From the NCBI GenBank assembly GCA_009823505.1, contig VZQC01003035.1, positions 3,237,691-3,301,690 on the forward strand: a DNA stretch of 64,000 nt, given 5' to 3'. Shown here piece by piece: positions 26,401-41,390 of the stretch. The notes beneath the pieces were generated by a model. It had not been told where the DNA came from. It worked only from the letters and a program-made list of their open reading frames with translations, and made no database searches. Position numbers and translations under genes: made by a program. This stretch comes from Rhizomys pruinosus. Lineage: Eukaryota; Chordata; Mammalia; Rodentia; Spalacidae. Positions within the stretch are counted from its first letter, which is position 1. Each line of letters starts with the position of its first letter.

Positions 26401-27805
26401 CAAAACTCACAAAGTTCTCAATCTCAGGAGCACCGATACACTCCCTAACCATGCCTGTGTCACGACTACAGCCTTTGTAGGTATTTATTTAGCCTTTATT
26501 TCCATGCAACTTTTGTTCTGAAGAACATTCTGTTTTCAGGCTATGAAAATGTATTTCCCAAGTAACAATTTAAGGTGACATATAAATATAAATACAATGG
26601 TTTAAGACTCAGGAGAAAATGAGACTAGGCCATAATGTTTAAAAGGTATGAGGTAGGGCTGGAGAGATGGCCTAGCGGTTAAGAGCGCCGACCGCTCTTG
26701 CAGAGGACCCGGGTTCGATCCCCAGCGCCCACATGGCGGCTGAGAACCGTCTGAAACTCCAACTCCAGGAGAGCTCCAGCTCCAGGGGAATCCGACGCCC
26801 ACTTCTGACCTCCGCGGCGTTGCACGACACGGATGCACAGACTTGCATGCAGACAGTGCATTCGTACACATACAGAAATAAAAAATTAATAAAAAAAAAT
26901 TTTAAAGGTATGAGGTAATGTAATGACTAAGCACTGAATTTTCAGAACCACTCAACTATTTCTAAAGTCCTGACACAACCAAAAACAAGGTAAAACTCAA
27001 TGTTGAGGATTTCAGCAGCCCTTGTGGACAGGCCTTCTGACAACAGATGCCCTTCCATGAGTTGTCTTCTGACCTGTATACCTGTGTGTGGTGTGTACCC
27101 GTGTGCACTCATGCACACAAAAACAAATCAAAACTCAGTGTTTGAAACACCTCTTAAAAAAAAAGGCAGGAGAGATAGCCTAGCGGTTAAGAGCAGCAAC
27201 TCTCTTGTAGAGGACCCGGGTTCGATCCCCAGCACCCACATGGTGGCTAAGAACCGTCTGTAACTCCAATTCCAGGAGAACTCCAATTCCAGAACTGCAG
27301 TTCCAGGGGAATCCGAGACCCTCTTCTGACCTCCGCGGCATTGCATGACACGGGTGCACGGACCTGCTTGCAGACAGTACATTCATACACATACAAAAAT
27401 AAAATAAAATAAAAAAAGGCAGGAGAGAACAGGTGGGCCAGTGAGGTAGCTCAGCTGGGACGCGCACTTGCTGTGCAAGCCTGGTGATCAAGCTTAATTC
27501 CTGAAACCCACATAAAGGGAGAAGGGGCGAGCCAATTCTACTCTCTTGCCATGGCATACATGAAAATAACAAAAGTATAATTCTGAAAGACAGAGAGTGA
27601 TGTCACTACTTTTCTGGCTTCTGGATGTGTGGTCGCAAATATTTTCCATCCAAATTATGTTACTTCAAAGTCATTTAGATACTTAAGCTTTCCAGTCCTC
27701 ACCTTAAATTGTCACTAAATTGACAGAAATTAAGTATAGGTCCCTTACACATTTGAAAAAAGGTATGTAGAAAAGGAAAACAAAGAGAAAAAGACCACCA
27801 AGTAA

Positions 27806-27864
<59 letters not shown>

Positions 27865-29330
27865 CCTTTTTGAGACAGGGTCTCTCTTTATAGTTCCCAG
27901 CAGCCCTGGAGCTCACTATGTAGACCAGGCTTTCCTTGAGCTAACTGAAAACTATAACTTAAAAAGGATATTAGTTTATGATTCTTAGATTTAAAAAATA
28001 ATTCACCGGGGCTGGAGAGATGGCCTAGCGGTTAAGAGCACCGACTGCTCTTTCAGAGGACCCGGGTTCGATCCCCAGCACCCACATGGCGGCCAAGAAC
28101 CGTCTGAAACTCCAATTCCAGGAGAACTCCAGTTCCAGGGGAATCCGAGACCCTCTTCTGACCTCCGCGGCATTGCACGATACGGGTGCACAAACTTGCA
28201 TGCAGACAGTACATTCATACACATACAGAAATAAATAAAATTAATAAAAAAAAAAATTAAAAAAAAAATTCACCAGACCAAAAAAAAAAAAAAGGTGGAT
28301 CTGGAGAGATGGCTCAGAAGTTAAGAACACTTGCTATTCCTCCAGAGGACCTGGGTTGAACTCTCAGTACTTACGCGACAGCTAACAACTATTTGTAACT
28401 CCTGTTCTAAGGGATCTGACAACCTCTTTTGGCCTCAGAAGACAGTGCATTTATATACAGACAGACAAAGCACTCATAAAAGTCTTCAAACATGTCAAGT
28501 AGGATTCACAACCTGACAAGCTCTACGTTCTATAAAATCATACTGCTTAAAAATTTTCTCAAGCACACAACAGACAAGGACCAATATCTATGTTTGAAGA
28601 ACTATAAAATTAAACACTAAAAACACCCCAGCCAGAATAGTTGTCATCAAGAAATAAATGACAGGGCTGGAGAGATGGCCCAGTGGTTTAAGAGCACTGG
28701 CTGCTCTTGCAGAGTACCCAGGTTCAATTCCCAGACTCACAAGGTGGCTAACAACCATCCATAACTCCAATTCCAGGGAAATCCAACGCCCTCTTCTGAC
28801 TTCTGAGAGCACTTCACAACACCTATGCACATACATACATGCAGGCAATATACTCATACACATAAAAATAAAATATTTTTTAAAAAAGAGAAGACAATAA
28901 ATGACAATATATCCTGGTGAGGATATGAGGAAAGAGGAACCTAATTAACTGCTAGTGGGAATGCAACTGGGGTAGCCATATATGCCTTATGGAAATTAGT
29001 CAGCACTTTCTCAAAAACCTAAAAATACAACTTCCATCTGACCTCGCTGCATCACTCTGGGTTACTGTACATTCATGTTTATTGCTGTACCATTCACTAT
29101 AGCTAGGAAATGGAACCAGCCTAGATATCCATTCAACAGAAGAATGTGTAAGGAAAATATGGGACAGATACACAATGGAATTTTGTTAAGGTGTAAAGAA
29201 AAAACAAAATCATGACATTTGCAAGAAAATAGAAAGTGGTAAACACCATATTAAGTGAAACAAGCCAAACTTAGAAATACTGCATATTTTCCTTCATATG
29301 TGGAACTTAAGATTTAAAACTGTGTGTGTG

Positions 29331-29377
<47 letters not shown>

Positions 29378-32192
29378 CAGACTGAACATACACAAAAATA
29401 GAGAGAGTGGCTGGGCGTGGTGGTGCATGCCTTTAATCCTAGCACTCAGGGTTCAAGGCCAGCACGGTCTACATAATGAGCTCCAGGACAGCTGAGACCA
29501 AAGAGAGACCTTGTCCTACAAAGACACACACACACACAAAAAAAAAAAAGAGAGAGAAACAGACAGACAGACAAAATTTAAGGGAGGAGGGAAAAAGAGA
29601 AGGTAATGGAATACACCTAAGACAAAAGCAATGGAATACCTGAGGGAAGGAAGGGAAACAGACCAGGAAAGAGGCACAGGGGAGAGCCACAGAGCAGAAG
29701 GACTAAAGAGAACAAAGAACAAAAACACATATGCACTGCAATGTCATGATGAAGCCCATTATTTTCTATGCTAACCTAAAAAAATTAAGAAAAAATATAT
29801 CACACAAGAACCATTTATTCAGACCTAGGTTTTAGAGATGTTAAATCTCAGCAAGATCAAAAATCTATTTCAATTATCTAATTTTACATAATATATTTTT
29901 TAGAATAAGGGCCCGGATTGAAGGACCTGAGTATGAAACAAGTCCAGAAAATAAATGATCCATAATCCCAAGAGAGGCCCATTTAGACAAGGACAAGTCT
30001 GACTACGAGAATGACCGAACTTGACAGGACAAGCCTGCAGTCACCTTTGGTGAAGCGTATTCACTAGCAAATCTGATGAATGTAGTTCTACAGTTCTCTT
30101 CTGGTCTATTTTGGGGGAAGAGAACAATATAAGTATGAGTAAGTTTTTATAGAAAGAGGTTTATTTATTATTTTTTTTTTACTTTTTGAGACAGGGTCTC
30201 CCTTTTAGCCTCAGCTGGCCTGGAATTCTCTATGTAGACCAGGCTGGCTTTGAACTCACAGAGATCCGCCTGCCTCTGCCTCCCAAGTGCTAGGATTAAA
30301 GGCGTGCACCACCACACCCGGCTAAAGATGTATTCATTTTTAAAAGTAGTGTATTTTCTTCCTATTAGAATTCATTCAAAAGAGGCAGAAGTGGTTTCTT
30401 GTTTTTCTTACTGGGTTATATTATTTATACAAAATAAAAGGCTTCATTTCATTCATGTACAAATGTGTGTCAACCACAGTCACCTCCCCTCCATCATCTT
30501 TTCTCCCCTTCCCTTTCACACTTGTCCCTTCCTCAAAAAAAAAAAAAAAAAAAACCTGGATTACACATGTGAGAAAATATGGTACTTGAATGAGAACGTG
30601 AGTGTGCAGACATCTCTGCTGTGTGATTTTTATTCTCTTGGCTTTGTACCAGGAGTGGTGTAGCTGGATCCTAGGGTTTTTGAAGAATCTCTATAGTAAT
30701 TTTCACAGTGGTTTAACTAATTACATTTACCTTTTCCCCTCATGTCAGCGTGGCAGTTTTCTTACTGATACATGGAATATCAGTTTTGTTTTTATTTACA
30801 TTTATTTTAAGGCTAAGAGTGGAATCTTCTTTTATTTATTTATAAATTGGGCATTTGTATTTCTTTAAAAATTTTAAGATTTTATCTCTGTGTGTGTGTG
30901 TATGTGTGTGCGCGCGCGCACGCGCCCCCCCCCCATGAGCACGTGTACATACATATCATAGTATATATGTCAGAGAACAAGTCCTTTTATTTTTACATGG
31001 GGTCTGGACATCGAACTCAGGTTACAAGCTTTGCAGAGCAAGTGCTGAGCTATATTGCTAGACCGACCGACCTTCCTTCCTTCCTTCCTTCCTTCCTTCC
31101 TTCCTTCCTTCCTTCCAATAACTGACTGTTCAATACATTTATTTACTTCTTTGTTCTTTTGATGTTTGATTTGTGAATTTCATATATTCTGGATATTAAT
31201 CCTTTGTTGGATAAATAGCTGGTAAAAATGTTCTCCCATATACAGGCTGCCCCTCTACTCTAGCAAGTACCTCCTTGGCCGTGTAGAAGCTTGTAAATGC
31301 GACGCAATCCCATCTGTCCATTCTTGCATTATGTCTTGAGTCAGTGGAATCCTATCTGGCAAAGTCCTTATTGTTACCTATGTCTTAAACAGTTCAAAAT
31401 CTGGCAGCTTGAATTACTTACTGTGCAGAGTGCGAGTTGGGATCTAGTTTTAGTCTTCTATATGTATTTCCAGTTTTTTCCAGCAATATTTGCTGAAGAA
31501 GCAGTCTTTTTCCCAATATACTGTTGGTGTCTTTTGTCAAGAATCCGGTGGCTAAAGCTCCATGGGTTCATTACTAGGTTCTCCATTTTCTGTTTGTCTG
31601 CATGACTGTTTTTGAACCAGTACCATGCTATTTAGGTAACTATGGCTCTATAGTATAATTTGAAATCAGGTATTATGATACTTTCTTTTTCTTAAGATTG
31701 CTTTGGAATTTTTTTTGTTTGTTTGTTTTACACTTTTTTTGGTATTTTTGAGACCAGGTATCCTGGAGCTTGCTCTGTAGATCAGGCCGGCCTTGAACCC
31801 ACAGAGATCCACCACGCCCGGCACTTTGGATTTTTTTTTTAAAAGACAGAAATAATTTGAATTTTTATTTATTTATTTATTTATTTATTTATTATTTGTT
31901 TGTTTATTGGTCTTTTCGAGACAGGGTCTCCCTGTAGCCCCAGCTGGCCTGGAACTCACTCTGTAGACCAGGCTAGCCTTGAACTCACAAAGATCCGCCT
32001 GCCTCTGCCTCCCGAGTGCTAGGATTAAAGGCGTGCGCCACCACGCCCAGCCATATTTTGAATTTTTAGATACTGGTATATCAAGCACTTTTATTGCACT
32101 GGTTCTATACTTAGGGTGGGGGGTGGGAGGTTAATAGGCCTCTTTGAGAATCTTTCCAAACTCATTTCTGACTCTAATTGTCATCCACATAG

Positions 32193-32257
<65 letters not shown>

Positions 32258-35200
32258 AGAGAGAGACAGAGTCTCCCCATATCCCCCAGTAGGCCTGGAA
32301 CTCTTTAATATAGTCTGGGCTGGCTTTGATCTCAGAAATATCTACCTTCCTCTGTCTCCTAATTACTAGGCTTAGAGTTATGTGCCACCACACCCAGCTA
32401 AAATATTATTAAATTAACTTTAGTAAATTATTTATTAAAAATTTATTAAAATGGTATTCATAAACATTAAATAAAATATAAATATTTTTTTTTAATTTTA
32501 AAATTTTTATTTTTATTTTTGTATGTGTATGAATGTACTCTCTGCATGTAGGCTTGTGCACCCGTGTCGTGCAATGCCTCGGAGGTCAGAAGAGGGTGTG
32601 GGATTCCCCTGGAACTGGAGTTAAAGACGGTTCTCAGCCGCCATGTGGGTGCTGAGGATCGAACCCCAGTCCTCTGCAAGAGCAGTCGGTGCTCTTAACA
32701 GCTAGGCCATCTCTCCAGCCCCTAAAATTATTTTTTATTTTTTATTGTATGTGTGCTTTGCCTACTTGTATGTAAAGGCACCAGAAGTGCTGTTAGTGAC
32801 TGTGTGGATACTAAGAACCAAACCCAGGTCCTCTGCAAGAGCAGCCAGTGTTCTTAACCATTGAGCCTTCTCCAACTTGAAATGCCTATACTTTCTAAAT
32901 GGAGTATGATGTCCTTTCTTTGCTCAGACAAATTCAGTGACAAGATACCACATGCCTCGGGATACCACTTAAGGAACCTGTTTGGTTTGGCCTGGTTGAC
33001 TTGCCACCTCTGTCACCTGCTCTGGCTGGGATAAGGCTGAGCTGTGGTGACCGTGTGCTCTTCACATGCGGTTTACTCTGGAGCTTCTCTCTCTTTGATC
33101 CCTTCTTATAAATTCATATATGTTATCAAAAATCTCAATTAAGGGGCAATTTATTATCTTATGAGTTTTTTGCCTGTGTGAATGTAATTATGCCAGTCCC
33201 TGTGGAGAAAAGAACACTGAATGAATCCCTTGGAAATGGATTTACCGACGGTTGCAAGCCTTCATGCCAGTGCTGGGAACTGAAACTGGGTCCTCCAGAA
33301 AAGCAAGGAATCTTGACAACTAAGCTATCTCTCCAGCCCCCATCTACGAGTTTAATGGTTATTTTCTATTTGTATTTATTTTGCAATATCAATTCCTTGG
33401 AAGATTCATTTTCCCAGGCTCAATCGTTTTCATACACATTTATCTTTACATTTTGGTATATAACAGATTCCTGCCTTTCCATACCTACCCTGTCTTTTTG
33501 ACAGTGGGTGGTACTATTTCTATATGATAGGTGTCTAACACCCAAGCACCCGATCCTGAGTACCCTCTAGGGAACAACTGTTCCCTGATGGTTGACAGAA
33601 AAACCCCTGGCATGACCTCTTTCGAATTCACTAATTTCTGCTTTCTATCACCTGCTATGCTTCTACTCTTTTAGATTTGATTCCAGCTGAATCCAGATTA
33701 CCTATCTGATGCAAATCTACAGACAGGAATTCATCTTCTCTTTTTAAACCTGGGCATCAACTTCAACAAAATCATCTTATCATAAGACTGATTTTCTTAT
33801 ATTCCATCCCAATAAACTGATCACAACTTCAAACCAGAAGCCGCCAATTATTTCTAGCACGTATAGCAATGGGGGTGGAGGAAAAGGGTGTGTTCATAAC
33901 AAATTCATCAATTCCCACCACAGTCTGTACTAAGGGCCAAATATTTAACCCTGTCAACCAACTCTAAGCTGATGTGAGAGCTAAGCAAAGCTTTGTTAGA
34001 TGGTGTATACTTCTGCTTCCCCTGGACTGCTGGAAACCTACTGAAATACCTCTTTTTCCTTCTCTGAATTCCCCTTGCTATCTCACTTACTCAATAGGAT
34101 ATCAGTTACACTAGAGCTCCTACAGCACTGTGTCCTATAGGACAGGAAATGCTGGGGGGGTGGGGGGGAGATCATTACAAAGTTACAGTAGAGTTTCTCC
34201 AGCACTGTGTCCTATAGGACAGGAAATGCTGGGGGGAGAGGGGGGCAACAAGGATCATTGCAAAGTTGTTCTGATGAATATAACTCTTATATTTATGACT
34301 CAATTAAGTGTTAAATCTACGTTATAACTTAAAGAGCTGGATACTACAGTAAACTGAATACACCAGGTCCTCCAGTTACACAACGATTTAAACTTTCAAA
34401 GTACCAAGCATAGCATTTAATAAAATATAAAATTTCTGTTAAGCACATTTAAACAAGAAAGAAAAAGCCTTACCAGGGGTGGATCAAGATAACTGTGTGT
34501 CGTTGACCATGTCTGAGGGGTAATCAGGCTGTACAGAGGAAACTGTTGCTGGGGACTGTATACTGGAGGTAAGTAAAATGATGTTGTATAACGCTGCTGT
34601 GTATAAAGGTTCATGTCCAGAGGTCTAAATCCATTCTTTGGCAAAAATGTATTTATAGCTATTGCCTTTGCTTTTATCCGGGCCTGTTTATAAACATTTA
34701 AAGTTCCTATTAGAATATTTAAGAATACTGATTATATAATAAAGAAATTACAACTAATGGTCTGGCTTACCTTAATTGGCTTTCCTTGAAAAGTTTTGAC
34801 TTCTTCTCTCAGATATTTATAAGCCTATGGGCAAAAATCATCCAAAACACACCCTGTTAACTTTATACAAGAAATTATACAGCTGGAATATGGCAAACAG
34901 GATCTAAAACAGTAATTTAGACCCTTTTGGGTCACAGATCCCTTTAAATATCCTTCTAACCACTATGGTATGTGTACTCAAAATTATCAACAAGATTTAA
35001 ATACAACTCTGTAAGTATTAATATATACTAATAAGAGTCTCCCTCTACATCACAGGCTAAGAATCCTGATCTAGAAACAAACAACAAGAAATACTGAATT
35101 CCTTGTATTAATCCCAATTCGAAATTGGGATTGTATAGTGCAGGAAAGGAAATGCTTGGCTCACAGAAAAAGAGACAGATGGGGACTGTTAGGTGATCAC

Positions 35201-38200
35201 TGACATGGAGCTCCACACTCCTCTTCAAATGAAATCTGCATCACGCCCCCATGTGACTCTAAAGGTTCACCCACACCATTCCCCAGGCAGGTCGGCTGTG
35301 CTCAGAGGTACACAAGCACAGGGCTTCTCATTTCCTCTACTGGTCAATTAAAGTATCTTCTAGGCTTTTGTGTTTTCTCTTCTGATCCTCCCTTTGCATG
35401 TCTCAACACTTCACTTCCTAATAGGCTTCCCCCAAACCAGACACCTCTTAAAGAGCATGAAAACAACTCCCTCAAGAACCTTACTTCTCAATACCTCTAA
35501 AAGTAACTTGCAATACAATAATATTCTCTGAATGGTCCCAGTTAGGTTCAAATTTCCTCACTATGCAAACAATAAAAAGTTTTCTCTACCCAGATAACAC
35601 AGGTTCTGATTTCTCTAGGCTCTTTACCTCACAATGTTCTTAAAATCGAATGCACATGCCTCTATAGTGCTATAAAAACATACCTTTAGGTTCCTCCATT
35701 TCAGTTCTCTTGCACTTCATATTTAAACACAACACTATATTACAAAGTTCTTAGTGCCCTAATTTATTCTATGCACAATGATAAACACAGTTAAACTATG
35801 CACTTTATAGGGGAGTAGAAGAAATAACTTACCTGCTGTGCATCAGCTTCTGTTTCGAAGGTAATAAACCAATTATCATTATAGGCAAATTCACAGTTTA
35901 TAAATTTTGGTAAATTATCTCCTTTAAACAGTGCTTCTACTTCCTACAGAAGAGAGAGAAGTTACAGAAATTAGCCCAAATATGCCACTTTCTTTTTTAC
36001 CAAATTAAGGGGGAAGATACATATTTTTAAGTAAATACTCTTAAGCTAGTACAACACTCACAGAGTAAATCTCTTTTCAGAAAAAGTTTCAGGGTTGCTA
36101 CCAAAGCTAGGGTCACATGTCTCACGGAAAAAATAATTGAGAGCTTTCCATATTCACAAGGTACCATTAAGTTGAAAAGTAGGGATTGGAGGGGCTGGAG
36201 AGATGGCTCCGTGGTTAAGAGAGCCCTGACTGTTCTTGCAGAGAGGACCTGGGTTTGGTTCCGAGCAGCCACCTACTGGCTAACAACCACCTGTAACTCC
36301 AATTCCAGGGCAACCCAACCCACAACTTCTTCTGACCTCCACAGGTACTACAGGATACAACACAGGTGCACTTACACTCAAGCAACACACACACACACAC
36401 ACACACACACAAATTAAAGAAAAGTAGGGGTTGGAGATGGAGCTCAGCTGGTAGAGTGCTTGCCTAGCATTCAAAATGCCCTGGGTTTGATCCCCAGCAC
36501 CACATGGTGATATGTCTATAATTGCAGCACTCAGGATGGAGAATCAGAACAACAAAAAGTTTACAGTAAACCTTAGCTAGCTAAATGCTCAAGGCCGGCC
36601 TGGGGTACATGAATCTGACTCAGAAAAGAGAAGGAAACAAACAATAAGCTGGTAAATACACTTTTTTTAAAGTAGTTTGAATATTAATTTTTGCTTCTGA
36701 TCAAGATGAATTAAAGTCTCAAATGATACAACTAAAAAAAAAGATAAAATTATGTGATATAAGGGTTTCTGATGACATCTGACTTAATGCAGTCTGGGAG
36801 AGCCATCCCTGAGAGAGGGGACAAGAACCTCCAGATGCCCAGCTCATATCTCCTGGGCTCAAACAAGCCTCCCTGCTATAGCCCTAAGTAAGCTGGGACT
36901 TACTTAAGGCTGCATGTGTGTAACAGCATGGAGCATAACTGCATCTCAGAAGCAAAACCAAGAATATTTACAGAGTCCTAGTACAGTAAAGATCATGTAA
37001 TGAAACAGAAAATGAGAGAGATCAGATCCAACTTAGAAATAGTGAACTTCTGCTCAAAACAATCAACTTCCTCATGGAGAATATTGAGAAAGACTGAGAA
37101 AGGGATGAAAAGCATGTTTTGCTCTGGCGGGGTGGGGGAATGGGCGGGAACACGGGTCTAGATTTGTTAAAAAAATAAAAATAAATTTATGTTAAAAAAA
37201 AAAAAGAAATAATATAAATGACATCATCTGTAAACAAGGGTATTTAAATACTTTCTGAATATCCATTCCTGTGCTCATGAAGTGAAAGCTGAGAATGCTA
37301 CATAGAGCTATAATGATAAACCTCAAAGCTGTGCCGTAGCAATCTACAAGCCAACTGCTTAAACCAATGATAAAACCTTTTGAGAGAGAGAAAAAGAAGA
37401 CTTAGAATACAGAGGAATAAAAACCAACCAACCAAACAAACAAACAAACAAACAAAAAAAAAAAACCCCAGACTTCATCAGAATACAGAAAGGGAAAAAA
37501 TTCCCCCATCACTCCAAAAACCAGACCCAGGAAAAAAAAAAATCTTTCATATGATTTTAAGTTCCAAAAAAAGGATTTTTGCAAACATATTAAAATTAGG
37601 GGAAAAAATTCATTACCAAAAATCTTTACAAGAAATTTCAAAGAATTATTCAGGCAAAAGGAAAAATGGAACCTGACATGAAGTCTGTATCCAGGAAGGC
37701 CCAACCTTTTGACATTTTACAACATGTGGTATCATTCATAAAGTTCATGCTCAAGAACCATATAGCTGAATTACAAAACAAATATCCTCCCAAAAAGCTC
37801 CCATTTTAAGCAATGTACAATCTCATGTTGGATCTTAACTCTTGCTCATTTTTACATTTACTTTTTATATTTTTTTTTAATTTTATTTTTTATATGTATG
37901 AATGTACTGCATGTCTGCATGTAGGTTGGTGCACCCGTGTCATGCAGTGCCTCAGGTCAGAAGAGGGTGTCAGATTCCCCTGGAACTGGAATTAAAGACA
38001 GTTCTCAGCCGCCATGTGGGTGCTGGGGATTGAACCTGGGTCCTCTGCAAGAGCAGTTGGTGCTCTTAACCGCTAGGCCATCTCTCCAGCCCTTCTTTTT
38101 TACATTTTTAATTAATACATACTGAAATACACAACTCTTATAATCTTTTAAATTTAAATGTATGAAGGAGTGTTGAGACCAAGGCATGACAGTCATTTTC

Positions 38201-39567
38201 CTCCTAGAAGTGGTAGAAAAGTGTTTCTGCTTATTTTCTAAAAAAAAAAAAGATTAGCTGACTGTGGTGGTGGCACACACCTTTAATCCCAGCACTGCAG
38301 GAGGGTGGGGGGTTGGGGTGGGGCTTGGGGTTTGGTGGGGGGCGGGGTGCGGGGGGGGGGGGGTGGGGGGTGACGGATGGGACGGGGACAGTAGACTCTC
38401 TTGGAGTTCAAGGTCAGCCTTGTCTACATAATGAGCTCCAGGCAGGCAGGGGGCTACCTAGTGATACCTTGTCTTCAAAACAAAACCAAGCAAAAAAAGA
38501 AATGTATTAATAAACACTAACAAAAAAATCCTAAGGATAATGCCAAATGCCCATCAGTGAGAAGTTACTTACTTTGACAGGTGTGGACTCGGACATCTCA
38601 CCAGTGCCCATCAGTGAGAAGTTACTTACTTCGACAGGTGTGGACTCGGACATCTCACCAGTGCCCATCAGTGAGAAGTTACTTACTTCCACAGGTGTGG
38701 ACTCGGACATCTCACCAGTGCCCATCAGTGAGAAGTTACTTACCTCCACAGGTGTGGACTCGGATATCTCGCGCAGTATCACTATGCAGCGGTTCTGGTT
38801 TGGCCTTACTTTTTCTCCCTTCTCATCCACTTGGACTAAAGGTAAAGCTATGAAAAGAATAAAAGCCAGTGGTAAGACAAATATTACAGGATGCTCCAAT
38901 GGAATGTATAACATGGTATCAGGATCCACACTGAAGACACCTGTGCACAATAGTAAAAATCACAAATGTTGAAGTCTAACAGAAACCACCAGTTTTATAT
39001 CCATTTTGCATGTTAAATTTTCAAAATGGAGGACAAGTAAAAATGACAGCACATGCACACTGAGAAATAAAAGTGGTAAACAGTTCAAATACTGGAGGGA
39101 GATAAAACAGTCCATAGCACACTGATTCATGTGTGTTGCTTTGGTTTTGTTTTGGGGGTTATTTTTTTTTGAGACAGGTTCTCACTATGTAGCTCTGGCT
39201 TGCCTAGAACTAGCTGTGTAGACCAAGCTAGCCTGGAATTCACAGAGATCCACTTGCTTCTGCCTCCTGAGTACTGGGATGAAAGGCAAGCCAGAGCTAC
39301 ATAGTGAGAACCTGTCTCAAAAACAATAACCCCCAAAACAAAACCAAAGCAACACACATGAATCAGTGTGCTATGGACTGTGGTATGGGATGCATTATGA
39401 CCTAGTCTAGAAGTATCATAATGTGAGCCAGGCGTGGTGGCACACGCCTTTAATCCTAGCACTTGGGAGGTAGAGGCAGGTGGATCTTTGTGAGTTCAAG
39501 GCAAGCCTGGTCTACAGAGTGAGTTCCAGGACAGCTGGGGCTACAGGGAGACCCTGTCTCCAAAAGA

Positions 39568-39649
<82 letters not shown>

Positions 39650-41319
39650 AGTATCATAATGTGTTCAACTCAACAATCAGTATTCAAACTGAAATACCTG
39701 CTGGGTATCTAGTGTGCATCTGACTTTCCTCAGCATTTTCAGATGGGGATGAGATTTAAATTTAAGATGAAAACTTTTGGGAGCTAGAGAGAAGGCTCAA
39801 TGGTTAAGAGCACTAGCGGCTCTTGCAGAGGACCCAGGTTCAACTCCCAGAACACATGTGGCAGCTAACAACCATCTGTAACTCTAGTTCCAGGGGAACC
39901 TGATGCCTTCTTCTGACTCTGTGGGCACTGCATGACACAGGTACACTTACACTCATACACATAAAATTACTAAATAAAATATTTTTTTAAAAAAAGATGA
40001 GAACTCTTTTCATGAGGGTTTATGTTACCCTCTTTACAACTGCACTAATATGACGGTATGCTAGTGAGACTCTGACCACACAGGTTACTATGTTTCTACA
40101 TACAGACTGTTTCATTGTCTAAATTTAAGTGAAAAACTATTAGACTTAAAATACTAAATTAAAAGGAATAAAAAATAACATTCTAATGTCAGAGCTGTTC
40201 AAAAGTAAAGTCCCAGGGAAAAGTAGGTAGAGCTGGGGTAGAAGACAGGTTACAAAGTCACCTGCAGATAAAATGACCCCTTTAAAAATGCAACTGCATA
40301 GAACAATGACAACATCATCCTAGTGTGCACTTATGACCCCAAGCCAGTAAGAATCAAGTGTCAAATTATCTGCAGGGCTCCTAAAAGGCACAACTGAAAG
40401 TGGGGCACTGAAGAATCCCCAAAACAATGCAAGTACTAAGGCCTAGACAAAAACAAGCCAACTGCTGGCCTTCTACACTGGTCAGATGAACGCACTCAGC
40501 AGAGCACTGCCCCACCACAACAGTCTGTATTCCAAATGGCAACATCAGAAAGACTTAAAACAATGCCTTGCGCCGGGCGTGGTGGCGCACACCTTAATCC
40601 TAGCACTTGGGAGGCAGAGGCAGACAGATCTTTGTGAATTCAAGGCCAGCCTGGTCTACAGAGTGAGTTCCAGGACAGCTGGGGCTACAGGGAGACCCTG
40701 TCTCCTAAAATGAAAAAAAACAAAAAAGAAAAGGAACATAAGAAAAACAAACATACAAACAACAGACAAAACAATGCCTCTGGAACGTAGGCTACAATGC
40801 TAAAAATTCACAGTGCTTGATTATGCTGGCCAGTTCCTTTACTTCATTTGACTAAAAAATCTGGTTAAGGGTCAGCACGATGGCTCAGCAGGTAAAAGAC
40901 CTGGCTCAGTTTGACGCTGATGCTTGGAACCTGACAAAAGTTAGATGGAAATAACCAACTTCATAAGTATTTTCTTGATCCTCTACCAGGACATCTCATG
41001 GCACACTACAACTACACCACAATAAGATTATCCCACAAACACATCACAACACACACACAAATAGGATAGAGGAATGGAAGGAGGCAGAAGGAATGAAAGG
41101 AAAGGAGGAGAGGAGGCAAGAGGAAGGAGAGGAAGGAAGAAGGAGGAATGAAGGAAAAGAAATGAGAAGCGAGAGGAGAGATGAGAATAGGAGTGTGAGG
41201 GCAGGAGGAGGGAGGAGAAGAAGGAAGGAAGGAAGGAAGGAAGGAAGGAAGGAAGGAAGGAAAAGAAAGGAAAAGAAAGGAAGGAAGGAAGGAAGGAAGA
41301 GAGAGAGAGAGAGAGAGAG

Positions 41320-41390
<71 letters not shown>

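Noticed and set aside
26602..26871. Recurring minus-strand frames (CxxRxxGGQKxVSDSPG type) at many places
   Set aside because: All are translations of B2 SINEs; the same peptides appear at every B2 copy.
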